From Clostridia bacterium (lineage in GTDB: Bacteria; Bacillota; Clostridia; Lachnospirales; Lachnospiraceae), in NCBI GenBank assembly GCA_029101305.1, contig JAQXQS010000194.1:16279-80278 (forward strand): a DNA stretch of 64,000 nucleotides, written 5' to 3'. The translations under genes were made by a program, and so were the position numbers. The number at the start of each line of letters is the position of its first letter. Positions within the stretch are counted from its first letter, which is position 1. Under the pieces are notes generated by a model, which was not told where the DNA came from, ran no database searches, and was given only the letters and a program-made list of their open reading frames with translations. Positions 16,035 to 24,310 of this stretch are shown here, one piece after another.

Positions 16035-17273
16035 CTAAATTTCCTCTCTTTTGTGAAACACATATTTATCAAGCCGGTCAAATGCTTCCTTCACTCTTGA
16101 CAGCGGAAGGGCCAGGTTCATACGGATTGCATACTCTCCATGGAATGGTCTTCCATCCTGCCACATAACCCCTGCCTCAAGGCCAGATTGCTCCAGTTCA
16201 TCCATGGTTTTCCCATGCGCTTTACACCACTTCTCACAATCCAGAAACAACATGTAAGTTCCCTGTGGACGAGACACTTCCACTCCTTCGAAATGCTCTT
16301 CAATGTAATCGCAGGCATATTCCACATTTTGGGTAAGCACCTGGCAAAGCTCATCCACCCACTCATATCCCTCTGGCTGGTAAGCTCCGATCAGCGCATA
16401 CATGGAAAGCAGATTCATATCATTATAATGGCTAAGGCTGGATTCCTTATCCACTCTGTCCCGCAGCCAGGAATTATAGATAATATGATAGCTTCCAATC
16501 AGTCCTGCAAGATTAAAGGTCTTGGACGGTGCATACATGGCGATGGTCCTGTTTCTTGCATCCTCTGAAATCATCTGGGTTGGAATATGCTTATTATCTC
16601 CCAGGATCAGATCCGACCAGATCTCATCAGAGACCACATACACATCATACTTCTTGAAAAGCTCCATGGCTTTTTCCAGCTCCCAGCGCTCCCATACCCT
16701 GCCAGTAGGATTGTGGGGACTGCACATAATACAGGCATGAATGCGGTTCTCCACGATTTTCTTCTCCATATCTGCATAGTCCATACGCCACACATGATCT
16801 TCATCTTTTTTCAGCTGGCTGTGTACAATATGATAGCCGTTATTGGTCAACGCACCTGTAAATCCCACATAAGTAGGAGAATGCACCAGCACACTGTCCC
16901 CTTTGGAGCACAGCACGTTCAATGCACTGACTACTCCGCCAAGCACACCATTTTCATAACCAATACACGCTTTCGTAAGCCCGGTTACCTGGTTTCTGTT
17001 CTCCTGCCATTTTATGATTTCCTGGAAATATTCCTCCCTTGGGGAAAAATAACCAAATGCCGGGTGTGCAGTTCTCTCTACGATTGCCTTCTGCACGGTA
17101 GGCACGGTTGGGAAATTCATGTCAGCGACCCACATGGGAATCCAATCCATTCCTTCCTTCAATGTCGCTCCTGCAAAATATTCATGATTAAAGCATCCTT
17201 CTATATAAGGTGCATCCACTGCGATGGCATCCTTTCCCTCACGGTTCAGAATACTGGTAAAATCGTATTTCAT
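16035..17273 (-). CDS. PLP-dependent MalY/PatB family C-S lyase (cystathionine beta-lyase)
   Basis: A 412-residue fold-type I aminotransferase-like enzyme. NPTGRVW and the PLP-lysine region APSKTFNLAGLIGSY identify it as the MalY/PatB group, which splits cystathionine or cysteine to give homocysteine or H2S, pyruvate and ammonia. AGGAGG of its ribosome site lies within the last codons of the upstream regulator gene, so the two are translationally coupled. Linkage to an HcpR-like regulator and hcp hints at a role under nitrosative or sulfur stress, which is inference. Confidence 0.88.
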   Translation of the reverse strand: MKYDFTSILNREGKDAIAVDAPYIEGCFNHEYFAGATLKEGMDWIPMWVADMNFPTVPTVQKAIVERTAHPAFGYFSPREEYFQEIIKWQENRNQVTGLTKACIGYENGVLGGVVSALNVLCSKGDSVLVHSPTYVGFTGALTNNGYHIVHSQLKKDEDHVWRMDYADMEKKIVENRIHACIMCSPHNPTGRVWERWELEKAMELFKKYDVYVVSDEIWSDLILGDNKHIPTQMISEDARNRTIAMYAPSKTFNLAGLIGSYHIIYNSWLRDRVDKESSLSHYNDMNLLSMYALIGAYQPEGYEWVDELCQVLTQNVEYACDYIEEHFEGVEVSRPQGTYMLFLDCEKWCKAHGKTMDELEQSGLEAGVMWQDGRPFHGEYAIRMNLALPLSRVKEAFDRLDKYVFHKREEI

Positions 17274-17276
17274 CTT

Positions 17277-17942
17277 CTATTCCTCCTGTTCCAGATAATG
17301 GATCTGGTTTCTGTTTACTTCAATGATCCCTTCTTTTCGCATTTTCCCAAGCTCATTTGACAATGCGCTTCTGTCCACACCCAGGTAGTCTGCAAGCTCC
17401 TGCCGGTTGAAGGGAATAATGAACCGGCTGCTGCCCTGCTGCACCATTTCCTGGGAGAAATAAGAAAGCAGCCTTCCACGGATAGACTTTGGCGCTGTGT
17501 GAAGACTTCGCCTGGAAAGCTCCAGGTTCTTTTTCGCCATAACCATCAGCATGTTCCGGATCAGCTTCTCATGGCATGGACAGGTATCCGGACAGGTGTG
17601 AAAAATTTTCCCAACTTCCAGAAAAAGGATCTGACAATCCTCCGCAGCAGTTACCCCTATAAGCAGTTTTTCCCCTGGAATGCAGGCATAAGTTTCCCCG
17701 AAAACCTGTCCTGGCGCAATCCGGTTCAGGATACTTTTATTTCCCATCATATCAATATTCTCAATATGAACGCTGCCTGTCAGCACAAGTCCCATAGCTT
17801 TCAGCTGATCCCCCACCTGACAGATAGTGCTTCCCTTGGCATAGCTCTGAGGTGTTGCATTTAAACAGGAAAGCATATGCTCTGTCTCCTCTGGACTGGT
17901 TCCCTGAAAGAGAAACGTCCTGGAAAGAAATTCATAATTCAT
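17277..17942 (-). CDS. Crp/Fnr family regulator, HcpR-like
   Basis: A 221-residue regulator with an N-terminal cyclic-nucleotide-type beta barrel (about 20-110), a Cys-rich turn HTCPDTCPCHEK (about residues 115-126) and a C-terminal Crp-type helix-turn-helix (NRQELADYLGVDRSALSNELGKM). It is divergent from hcp, as HcpR is in many anaerobes, where HcpR responds to nitric oxide or nitrite and activates hcp. A perfect palindrome between the two genes (17955-17970) is the likely site. AAAGGAG precedes the ATG. The effector is inferred from context only. Confidence 0.8.
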   Translation of the reverse strand: MNYEFLSRTFLFQGTSPEETEHMLSCLNATPQSYAKGSTICQVGDQLKAMGLVLTGSVHIENIDMMGNKSILNRIAPGQVFGETYACIPGEKLLIGVTAAEDCQILFLEVGKIFHTCPDTCPCHEKLIRNMLMVMAKKNLELSRRSLHTAPKSIRGRLLSYFSQEMVQQGSSRFIIPFNRQELADYLGVDRSALSNELGKMRKEGIIEVNRNQIHYLEQEE

Positions 17943-17954
17943 TTTTTCTCCTTT

Positions 17955-17970
17955 TGTTGTTATAACAACA
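17955..17970. promoter_or_regulatory. Predicted HcpR/Fnr-type operator between regulator gene and hcp
   Basis: TGTTGTTATAACAACA is a perfect 16-bp palindrome. Its centre (17962.5) lies at -41.5 from the predicted hcp start at 18004, the classical activating position for Crp/Fnr proteins, and 20 bp from the regulator's own start codon. Confidence 0.75.
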
Positions 17971-17991
17971 TACTTGTTGGTTGAATTATAT

Positions 17992-17997
17992 TATAGT
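17992..17997 (+). promoter_or_regulatory. Predicted hcp -10 element without a good -35
   Basis: TATAGT lies at 17992-17997; 17 bases upstream there is no recognisable -35, which fits an activator-dependent promoter served by the palindrome at 17955-17970. Confidence 0.6.
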
Positions 17998-18058
17998 ACA
18001 GGTACGAAGTCAAGAACAGAAACTTATCTTATAAAATCATTCAGGAGGTTATTATATT

Positions 18059-19660
18059 ATGGAACAGAATATGTTTTGTTTTCAATGTGAACAGACTGCC
18101 GGATGTACCGGCTGTACAGGTGCCAGAGGGGTCTGTGGAAAAACTGCCGATACCGCACGGCTTCAGGATGAACTTACAGGAGCACTGATCGGGCTCGCCC
18201 ATGCAGCAGATGCCAATGCACCACTGGCAGAATCCACCTGGAAATTAATGGTGGAAGGTCTTTTTGCAACACTGACAAACGTAAGTTTCGACGATAAAGC
18301 CATCCAGGAGCTTACCAGCCGCGTTCATCAGGAAAAAGCCCGTCTTCATCCAGACTGCCTCAGCTGCGCTTCTCCCTGTGGTCACAATGACGATTATGAC
18401 ATGAAGCTTCTCTGGAATGCCCAGGAGGATATCCGTTCCCTGAAATCCCTGATTCTCTTTGGAATCCGCGGAATGGCAGCGTACGCCTATCATGCCATGA
18501 CCCTTGGTTATACAGATACCGAGGTAAACGAATTTTTTGGAAAAGCACTCTTTTCCCTTGGAGAAGACTGGGATATGGATCTGCTTCTTCCTATTGTAAT
18601 GGAAGTTGGAAAATATAATCTTTCCTGTATGGAACTTCTGGACCGTGCGAATACCAGCACTTACGGTACACCTTCTCCTGTAACCGTTCCGCTTACTGTA
18701 GAAAAAGGTCCGTTTATCGTGATCACTGGTCACGATCTCCACGATCTGAAGCTTCTTCTGGAGCAGACAGAAGGAAAAGGCATCAACATTTATACCCATG
18801 GCGAAATGCTTCCCTGCCACGCATATCCGGAGCTAAAAAAATACAGCCACTTAAAAGGAAATTTCGGTACTGCATGGCAGAACCAGCAAAAAGAATTTGC
18901 TGATCTTCCAGCACCTGTTCTTTTCACCACCAACTGTTTAATGCCACCAAAAGAAAGCTATATTGACCGTGTCTTTACCACCGGAACCGTTACCTTCCCG
19001 GGAACCGTTCATATTGATGAAGAAAAAGACTTCACGCCAGTTATCCAGCGTGCCATTGAGCTTGGTGGATATAAGGAAGATCAGCACTTTACCGGAATCA
19101 ATGGTGGTACTTCCCTTACCACCGGCTTCTCACATGGCACCATCCTTGGTGTGGCAGATCAGGTGATCGATGCTGTAAAATCAGGTACCATCCGTCACTT
19201 CTTCCTGGTAGCAGGCTGTGATGGTGCTCGAAGTGGACGTAATTATTACACAGATTTTGTAAAACAGACACCTGCGGATTCCGTTATCCTTACCCTTGCC
19301 TGCGGAAAATACCGTTTTAACGATCTGGAGCTTGGAACCATCGGTAATCTTCCAAGACTGATGGATATGGGACAGTGTAATGACGCTTATGGTGCCATCA
19401 AAGTTGCCATAGCCCTGGCAGAGGCTTTTCACTGTGGTGTCAATGAGCTTCCTCTTTCCATGGTACTCTCCTGGTATGAGCAGAAAGCAGTTTCCATCCT
19501 GCTTACCCTTTTACACCTTGGAATCAAGAATATCCGTCTCGGCCCTACACTGCCGGCATTTCTTTCCAAAAATGTATTAAATTATCTTGTAGATAATTTC
19601 GGAATTGCTGCGATCACTACACCAGAGGAAGACTTAAGAACATTGCTGCAGAATGTATAA
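18059..19660 (+). CDS. hcp: Hybrid-cluster protein (hydroxylamine reductase / NO-detoxifying)
   Basis: A 533-residue protein beginning MEQNMFCFQCEQTAGCTGCTGARGVCGK, the N-terminal cysteine set that holds the cubane cluster. Downstream are the hybrid-cluster ligand motifs HGEMLPCHAYPELK, FTTNCLMPP, VAGCDGARSGRNYYTDF and LTLACGKYRFN. Hcp reduces hydroxylamine in vitro and is thought to reduce NO to N2O. CAGGAGG precedes the ATG. It heads an operon with the ferredoxin-type protein 29 bases downstream, which is likely its electron donor. Confidence 0.97.
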   Translation: MEQNMFCFQCEQTAGCTGCTGARGVCGKTADTARLQDELTGALIGLAHAADANAPLAESTWKLMVEGLFATLTNVSFDDKAIQELTSRVHQEKARLHPDCLSCASPCGHNDDYDMKLLWNAQEDIRSLKSLILFGIRGMAAYAYHAMTLGYTDTEVNEFFGKALFSLGEDWDMDLLLPIVMEVGKYNLSCMELLDRANTSTYGTPSPVTVPLTVEKGPFIVITGHDLHDLKLLLEQTEGKGINIYTHGEMLPCHAYPELKKYSHLKGNFGTAWQNQQKEFADLPAPVLFTTNCLMPPKESYIDRVFTTGTVTFPGTVHIDEEKDFTPVIQRAIELGGYKEDQHFTGINGGTSLTTGFSHGTILGVADQVIDAVKSGTIRHFFLVAGCDGARSGRNYYTDFVKQTPADSVILTLACGKYRFNDLELGTIGNLPRLMDMGQCNDAYGAIKVAIALAEAFHCGVNELPLSMVLSWYEQKAVSILLTLLHLGIKNIRLGPTLPAFLSKNVLNYLVDNFGIAAITTPEEDLRTLLQNV

Positions 19661-19689
19661 ATTTTTTCTGCAAACAGAAAGGAAAAATC

Positions 19690-20406
19690 ATGATCAGAAA
19701 AATCATTCATATTGATGAAGAAAAATGTAATGGCTGCGGGCTTTGTGCCCGTGCCTGCCACGAAAGTGCCATCGGAATCATAGATGGCAAAGCAAAACTG
19801 CTTCGCGAAGATTACTGTGACGGACTGGGAGACTGCCTTCCCGCCTGTCCCACAAACGCCATTTCCTTCGTGGAACGGGAAGCAGCTGCTTATGATGAAG
19901 CAGCAGTCCTGGAAAATAAGAAAAAACTGGCTGAAACTCCAGGTCACACTGGTTGTCCAGGCAGTATGGCAAGACGTATTCAAAAAAACGGGCACTCAGA
20001 AGACTCTGCCACCCCTATTATGAATGCCACTACTGTATCTGAATCCAAGCTTCAGCAGTGGCCCGTACAGATCAAGCTTGTCCCTGTCCATGCTCCATAT
20101 TTTGACAACGCAGACCTTCTTATTGCAGCTGACTGTACAGCCTATGCCTATGCCAATTTCCACCAGGATTTTATAAAAGGAAAAATCACTTTGATCGGAT
20201 GCCCGAAGCTTGACGCTGTCGATTACAGTGAAAAGCTGACCCAGATCATCCGCCAGAATAATATCAAAAGCGTAACCATCGTACGCATGGAAGTTCCCTG
20301 CTGCGGCGGTATCCAGCATGCAACGGTAAATGCCATGAAAGCAAGCGGTAAATTTCTCCCATGGCAGGTTTATACCATTTCTACAGATGGAAGAATCATT
20401 TCCTGA
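19690..20406 (+). CDS. 4Fe-4S ferredoxin-type protein associated with Hcp
   Basis: A 238-residue protein with two cluster motifs, CNGCGLCARACHESAI (from about residue 14) and CDGLGDCLPACPTNAI, followed by a region with further cysteines (DCTAYAYANF, IGCPKLDAVDY, VPCCGGIQHA). Such proteins are commonly encoded next to hcp in Clostridia and probably pass electrons to it. AAAGGAAA precedes the ATG at 19690. The C-terminal domain (about 110-238) is not a plain ferredoxin and may bind an extra cluster. Confidence 0.9.
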   Translation: MIRKIIHIDEEKCNGCGLCARACHESAIGIIDGKAKLLREDYCDGLGDCLPACPTNAISFVEREAAAYDEAAVLENKKKLAETPGHTGCPGSMARRIQKNGHSEDSATPIMNATTVSESKLQQWPVQIKLVPVHAPYFDNADLLIAADCTAYAYANFHQDFIKGKITLIGCPKLDAVDYSEKLTQIIRQNNIKSVTIVRMEVPCCGGIQHATVNAMKASGKFLPWQVYTISTDGRIIS

Positions 20407-20436
20407 TTTGTAACTGTTCAGAGCCAAGCGGATTTT
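20407..20436. repeat. Dispersed repeat family B, solo terminal copy
   Basis: GTAACTGTTCAGAGCCAAGC followed by GGATTTT is identical to the right end of the complete element at 32173-32317. It directly follows the ferredoxin stop codon and overlaps the end of the HAD gene. Confidence 0.8.
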
Positions 20437-21232
20437 ATAACTCTAATATCATTTTCAAAACATTTATAACACTGTCCGGGCCAGGCTTCTCCAGCACATA
20501 TCTGGCAGCCTGCTTTGCCTCTTCCCGGGCAGTGGTAACTGCATAACTTTTTCCAGCTTCCAGAAGCATACTTACATCATTGCAGTTATCTCCAAATGCT
20601 ACTACTTCTTCTTTCTTCGTAATATTCAGACGTTCACAGAGCTTCTGAAGGGCATTTCCCTTTCCGGAATGCACATCCACGAAATCTACCCAGTAATTCC
20701 CGGAAGCCATGATCTGGATCTTATCTCCGAAATGTTCCTTTGCGATCCTTGCTCCTACGGCAGCATCCACTTGTTCGTTATACATAGCAACCTTTGTCAT
20801 AGTCTCCGGTGCATCCAGCACATCAGCCACTTCATTTACATGAAGCTTATATCCCTCACGCAGCTTCTTCACAAAAGCCTGGTCTGCCCTCTCCACATAC
20901 GCCTGGGCGCTGCCTGCAGTCATAAAAGAAGCCCCCTCCTGGCCTCTCACATATTCGACTACTTCTTTCAGAATATCTGCCGGAATAGCCATCTTCTCGA
21001 TTACTTTTCCCTGATAAGAAATAATCCCACCATTTCCTGCAATAAAATAAATGTCATCCTTCACAGGTGCAAATACTCTTTCAATGCTGTCGTATTCTCT
21101 TCCACTTACCGCGGCGAAAACAATCCCTTTTGCTTTTAATTTACGGATAATGTCATAGATTTCCGGATTAATATCCATAGTTCCTTCTTTCAGAAGTGTA
21201 CCATCCAGATCTGACGCGATCAGTTTTATCAT
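20435..21232 (-). CDS. Cof-type HAD-IIB family phosphatase
   Basis: A 265-residue protein with HAD motif I DLDGTLL, motif II region SGREYDS, and motif IV GDNCNDVSML. The cap insert and length fit the Cof/YidA subfamily, which dephosphorylates sugar phosphates and cofactors with broad specificity. It is convergent with the hcp operon and probably monocistronic. The physiological substrate cannot be assigned. Confidence 0.88.
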   Translation of the reverse strand: MIKLIASDLDGTLLKEGTMDINPEIYDIIRKLKAKGIVFAAVSGREYDSIERVFAPVKDDIYFIAGNGGIISYQGKVIEKMAIPADILKEVVEYVRGQEGASFMTAGSAQAYVERADQAFVKKLREGYKLHVNEVADVLDAPETMTKVAMYNEQVDAAVGARIAKEHFGDKIQIMASGNYWVDFVDVHSGKGNALQKLCERLNITKKEEVVAFGDNCNDVSMLLEAGKSYAVTTAREEAKQAARYVLEKPGPDSVINVLKMILEL

Positions 21233-21253
21233 ACCCTAACCTCTTTTCTCTAT

Positions 21254-21303
21254 ATAAAAATCCACAGAATTTTCAGCTTCTTCCAGTGGAAATCCTGTGG
21301 ATC
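21254..21303 (-). terminator. Terminator of the fructose operon
   Basis: On the minus strand ATCCACAGGATTT pairs with AAATTCTGTGGAT, followed by TTTTTATATA. It lies after deoR, the last gene of the operon. Confidence 0.75.
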
Positions 21304-21331
21304 ATTATACTATGAAATTCTATGATTATCC

Positions 21332-21354
21332 AGAGCGTGTTTGAAAAAGACTGT
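21332..21354 (+). repeat. Dispersed repeat family A, copy 4
   Basis: AGAGCGTGTTTGAAAAAGAC followed by TGT, between deoR and the terminator of the fru operon. Confidence 0.6.
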
Positions 21355-21370
21355 CTATAAGACATAAATT

Positions 21371-22135
21371 TTACTTATGAACAATAGTTTCTTTCGGCAC
21401 CTCTATGATATTCGCACATTCCTCATATCCTGCCGGAATTTTATCTGTAATCACAGTGGAACTGTAGAAATCTGCAAAAGTCACGGAACTGATATTATCA
21501 AACTTGGAGCTGTCACAAAGCACGTATCGTTCTCTGCACTGCTCCATAGCTGCTGCCTTCACCGCAGCCTCATTGGCATCCGGTGTGGTACAACCGCTCT
21601 TTTTGGTGATTCCATTAGTTCCGAAGAACCCTTTGGTAAAGTGATACCCGCGCAAGGTATTCATGGCCTGATTGCCGATTACTGCCTCTGTCGAGCTTTT
21701 CAGCTCCCCGCCTACAAGAAAAACCTTGAAGCCTCTTCCAGCCAATGTCTGGGCATGTACTACTGCATTGGTAACAAACACCGCTCTGGTGACCTGGAGA
21801 AATTTCAGCATGTCTGCCGTGGTCGTACCGGCATCAATATAAACAAAGTCCTCATCCTGGATCAGCCCTGCCGCATATCTGGCAATCCTGTGCTTCTCCT
21901 CTAACTTCAGTCCCATTTTTTCTGCAACTGAATATTCGTATGCCGTCACACGCTCTTTTAGTTCTACCGCACCACCGAAAACCTTCTCCAGCTTGCCTTC
22001 TTTATCCAGTGCTGTAATGTCTCTTCGTACTGTTGATTCTGATGTATCCAGAAGATCCTTTACTTCTGTGACTGTAATGCTGCCTTTTTCCCGCAGAAGT
22101 TTCAGGATGATCTCATGTCGCTGTTGTGTTAACAT
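21371..22135 (-). CDS. DeoR family transcriptional regulator of the fructose operon
   Basis: A 254-residue regulator with the DeoR N-terminal helix-turn-helix (TVTEVKDLLDTSESTVRRDI) and a C-terminal sugar-phosphate sensor domain (YIDAGTTTADM near residue 100, KGFFGTNGI). By context it should respond to fructose 1-phosphate or fructose 1,6-bisphosphate and repress the fru genes. It is unusual in being the last gene of the operon; its ATG overlaps the end of ptsI by 7 bases. Confidence 0.88.
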   Translation of the reverse strand: MLTQQRHEIILKLLREKGSITVTEVKDLLDTSESTVRRDITALDKEGKLEKVFGGAVELKERVTAYEYSVAEKMGLKLEEKHRIARYAAGLIQDEDFVYIDAGTTTADMLKFLQVTRAVFVTNAVVHAQTLAGRGFKVFLVGGELKSSTEAVIGNQAMNTLRGYHFTKGFFGTNGITKKSGCTTPDANEAAVKAAAMEQCRERYVLCDSSKFDNISSVTFADFYSSTVITDKIPAGYEECANIIEVPKETIVHK

Positions 22136-23778
22136 TCTTTTCCCGCCTTATAATCTGTAACATTCGTTTCCAGAATAATCTTACGAAGTGGCAGAATGCT
22201 TCCAGGTGAAACCGAAAGCTCATCCACCCCCATTGCAAGAAATTCTTTGGTAAGTGACTGGTCAGCACCAAGTTCCCCACAGATTCCAGCCCAGATGCCA
22301 GCCTTATGGGCATTCTCCACAACCATGGAGATCATGCGAAGCACTGCAGGATGATGAGGATCAAAAAACTGATCCAGCTGCGGATTCTGCCGGTCAATTG
22401 CCATAGTGTACTGACTCAGATCATTCGTTCCAATACTGAAGAAATCCACTTCCTTTGCCAGATCATCACTGATGATCGCAGCCGCCGGAGTCTCGATCAT
22501 AATTCCCTGCTCCGGATTTCCGAACTCCACGCCCTGACTTGTCAGCTCTGTCTTCACTTCTTCTACGCTTTCTTTAATCTTACGAACTTCCTGTACGCTG
22601 GTGATCATGGGATACATGATCGCAATTTTGCCAAATGCACTGGCACGGAACAATGCACGAAGCTGTGTCTTAAAAATCTCCGGTCTGGTGAGGCCGATAC
22701 GGATTGCCCTGCAGCCAAGTGCCGGATTCTCCTCATGCTCCATATGGAACTAATCACACTGTTTATCCGCTCCAATATCAAGGGTACGGATGATCACTCT
22801 CTTGCCAGCCATTGTCTGTGCAACCTGTCTGTAAATCTGGAACTGCTCTTCTTCCGTAGGAAAATCTTCTTTCTCCAGATAAATAAACTCACTTCTGAAA
22901 AGACCGATCCCACCGGCATCATTCTGGATCACAGTCGCCAGATCCTTGATGTTTCCAATATTAGCGTACAACATCACTTTCTGTCCGTCAAGTGTAATGT
23001 TCTCTTTTCCCTTCAAAGTCTGAAGAAGCTGTTTTCTGGCAAGATCTTCTTCCTGGCGTTTCCTCATTTCCTCTAATGTCGCCTGGTCTGGATCTACATA
23101 AAGGATTCCTTTCCCTCCATCTACGATTCCAAGTTTCCCATCCAGATCATCATCCAGGGACATGGATGTATTCACAAGTGCCGGAATTGCCATCGTCCTC
23201 GCCAGAATCGCAGTATGGGAATTCAGCGATCCCTTTACAGTAACAAAAGAAAGAACTTTATCTTTATCCATCTGTACCGTTTCTGACGGTGCCAGATCCA
23301 AGGCTATGATGATTTTCGGTTCATCCCCATCCAGTGTGCCTGCCTCTTCTCCATTTAAAATAGTGAGAAGGCGCTCTGAGATATCCCGTACATCCGCAGC
23401 ACGTTCTCTCATATAATCATCATCCATAGCAGAAAACATCTGTGCATAATTATCACCAGTAGTCGCTACAGCGTACTCTGCATTCACTCCCTGGCTGCGG
23501 ATAATATTTTCCACAGATTCATTATACCCATCATCTTCCATCATCATCTGATGAACTTCAAAAATCGCAGCATTGGCTTCTCCCACTTCTTTTAGGGCTT
23601 TATCATAAAGCCCCTGCAGCTGTCTGATTCCCTCTGCTTTCGCTTTCTCATAGCGTGCCATTTCCTGATCCGGATCATCTACTTTTACCCGTTTCACCTG
23701 CTGCTCTTTTTTCTGATAGACACTGATCTTACCGATGGCGATACCGCTAAAAACACTTTTTCCGTTATATATCTGCAT
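22129..23778 (-). pseudogene. ptsI: PTS enzyme I interrupted by an in-frame amber codon
   Basis: Enzyme I transfers phosphate from PEP to HPr. The start is taken as the ATG at 23778, with GGGAG seven bases upstream (MQIYNGKSVFSGIAIGK). The phospho-accepting His is in GSLNSHTAILAR (about residue 188). After IIRTLDIGADKQCD a TAG (22750-22752) interrupts the frame at about codon 343. The same frame then continues FHMEHEENPALGCRAIRIGL to 22129, including the PEP-binding CGELGAD region. Homologues have Tyr at the TAG, so a single base change in a TAT/TAC codon explains it. The upstream fragment alone lacks the catalytic C-terminal domain. Sequencing error, true nonsense mutation and suppression all remain possible. 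Confidence 0.9.
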
Positions 23779-23795
23779 TTTCATTCTCCCACTGA

Positions 23796-23820
23796 AAGTC
23801 TTTTTCAAACACGCTCTAAA
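23796..23820 (-). repeat. Dispersed repeat family A, copy 5
   Basis: On the minus strand TTTAGAGCGTGTTTGAAAAA followed by GACTT. It lies in the leader of ptsI, between ptsH and ptsI, inside an operon. Confidence 0.65.
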
Positions 23821-23901
23821 CTTTCCTGTAACTGCCCGGGGCCAATTACACTTACCAGATAAGAAAAAGAGACACACCAGCAGGCATGTCCCCTTTCTAA
23901 C

Positions 23902-24159
23902 TTACAGAGTTTCCTGCATGAATTTGCTTACAGCTTCATATGCAGCATCTTCGTCTTCACCGTCAAAAGTAAGGGTAACTTCATCCCCTTTCTTTACTGC
24001 CAGTCCCATAACTCCGAAGATTGCCTTGCAATTCATAGCTTTTCCGCCTTTTGCGATCTTAATGTCAGAAGAAAATGCCTTTACTGCTTTTACAAGCTCT
24101 CCTGCTGGACGGGCATGGATTCCTTCTGGATCTGTTACTACATATTTAAACTCTCTCAT
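23902..24159 (-). CDS. ptsH: HPr family phosphocarrier protein lacking the regulatory Ser46
   Basis: An 85-residue HPr. The catalytic His15 is present (DPEGIHARPAG). The regulatory helix reads MNCKAIFGVMGLA, placing Ala at position 46 where Bacillus HPr has the Ser phosphorylated by HPr kinase. This carrier can therefore relay phosphate to the fructose EII but should not form HPr-Ser-P for CcpA-type control. It lies between fruA and ptsI in the fru operon. CGGAGG precedes the ATG. Confidence 0.93.
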   Translation of the reverse strand: MREFKYVVTDPEGIHARPAGELVKAVKAFSSDIKIAKGGKAMNCKAIFGVMGLAVKKGDEVTLTFDGEDEDAAYEAVSKFMQETL

Positions 24160-24310
24160 GATTTTTTCCTCCGTTTTTTAACTTATTTGTTTTCTTGTCT
24201 TATTTATTTGATTACTTTACTTTTTCGTTTATTCAATTTCCAGTTCGTTTCATTCATAACTATTTATTATTTGTTTATATCCAATTTTACTTCCTGTGTC
24301 AATTCATTTT

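Noticed and set aside
22129-22743. The ptsI 3' part considered as an independent 204-residue gene
   Set aside because: No ribosome site precedes its ATG, and it is the direct in-frame continuation of enzyme I after one TAG.
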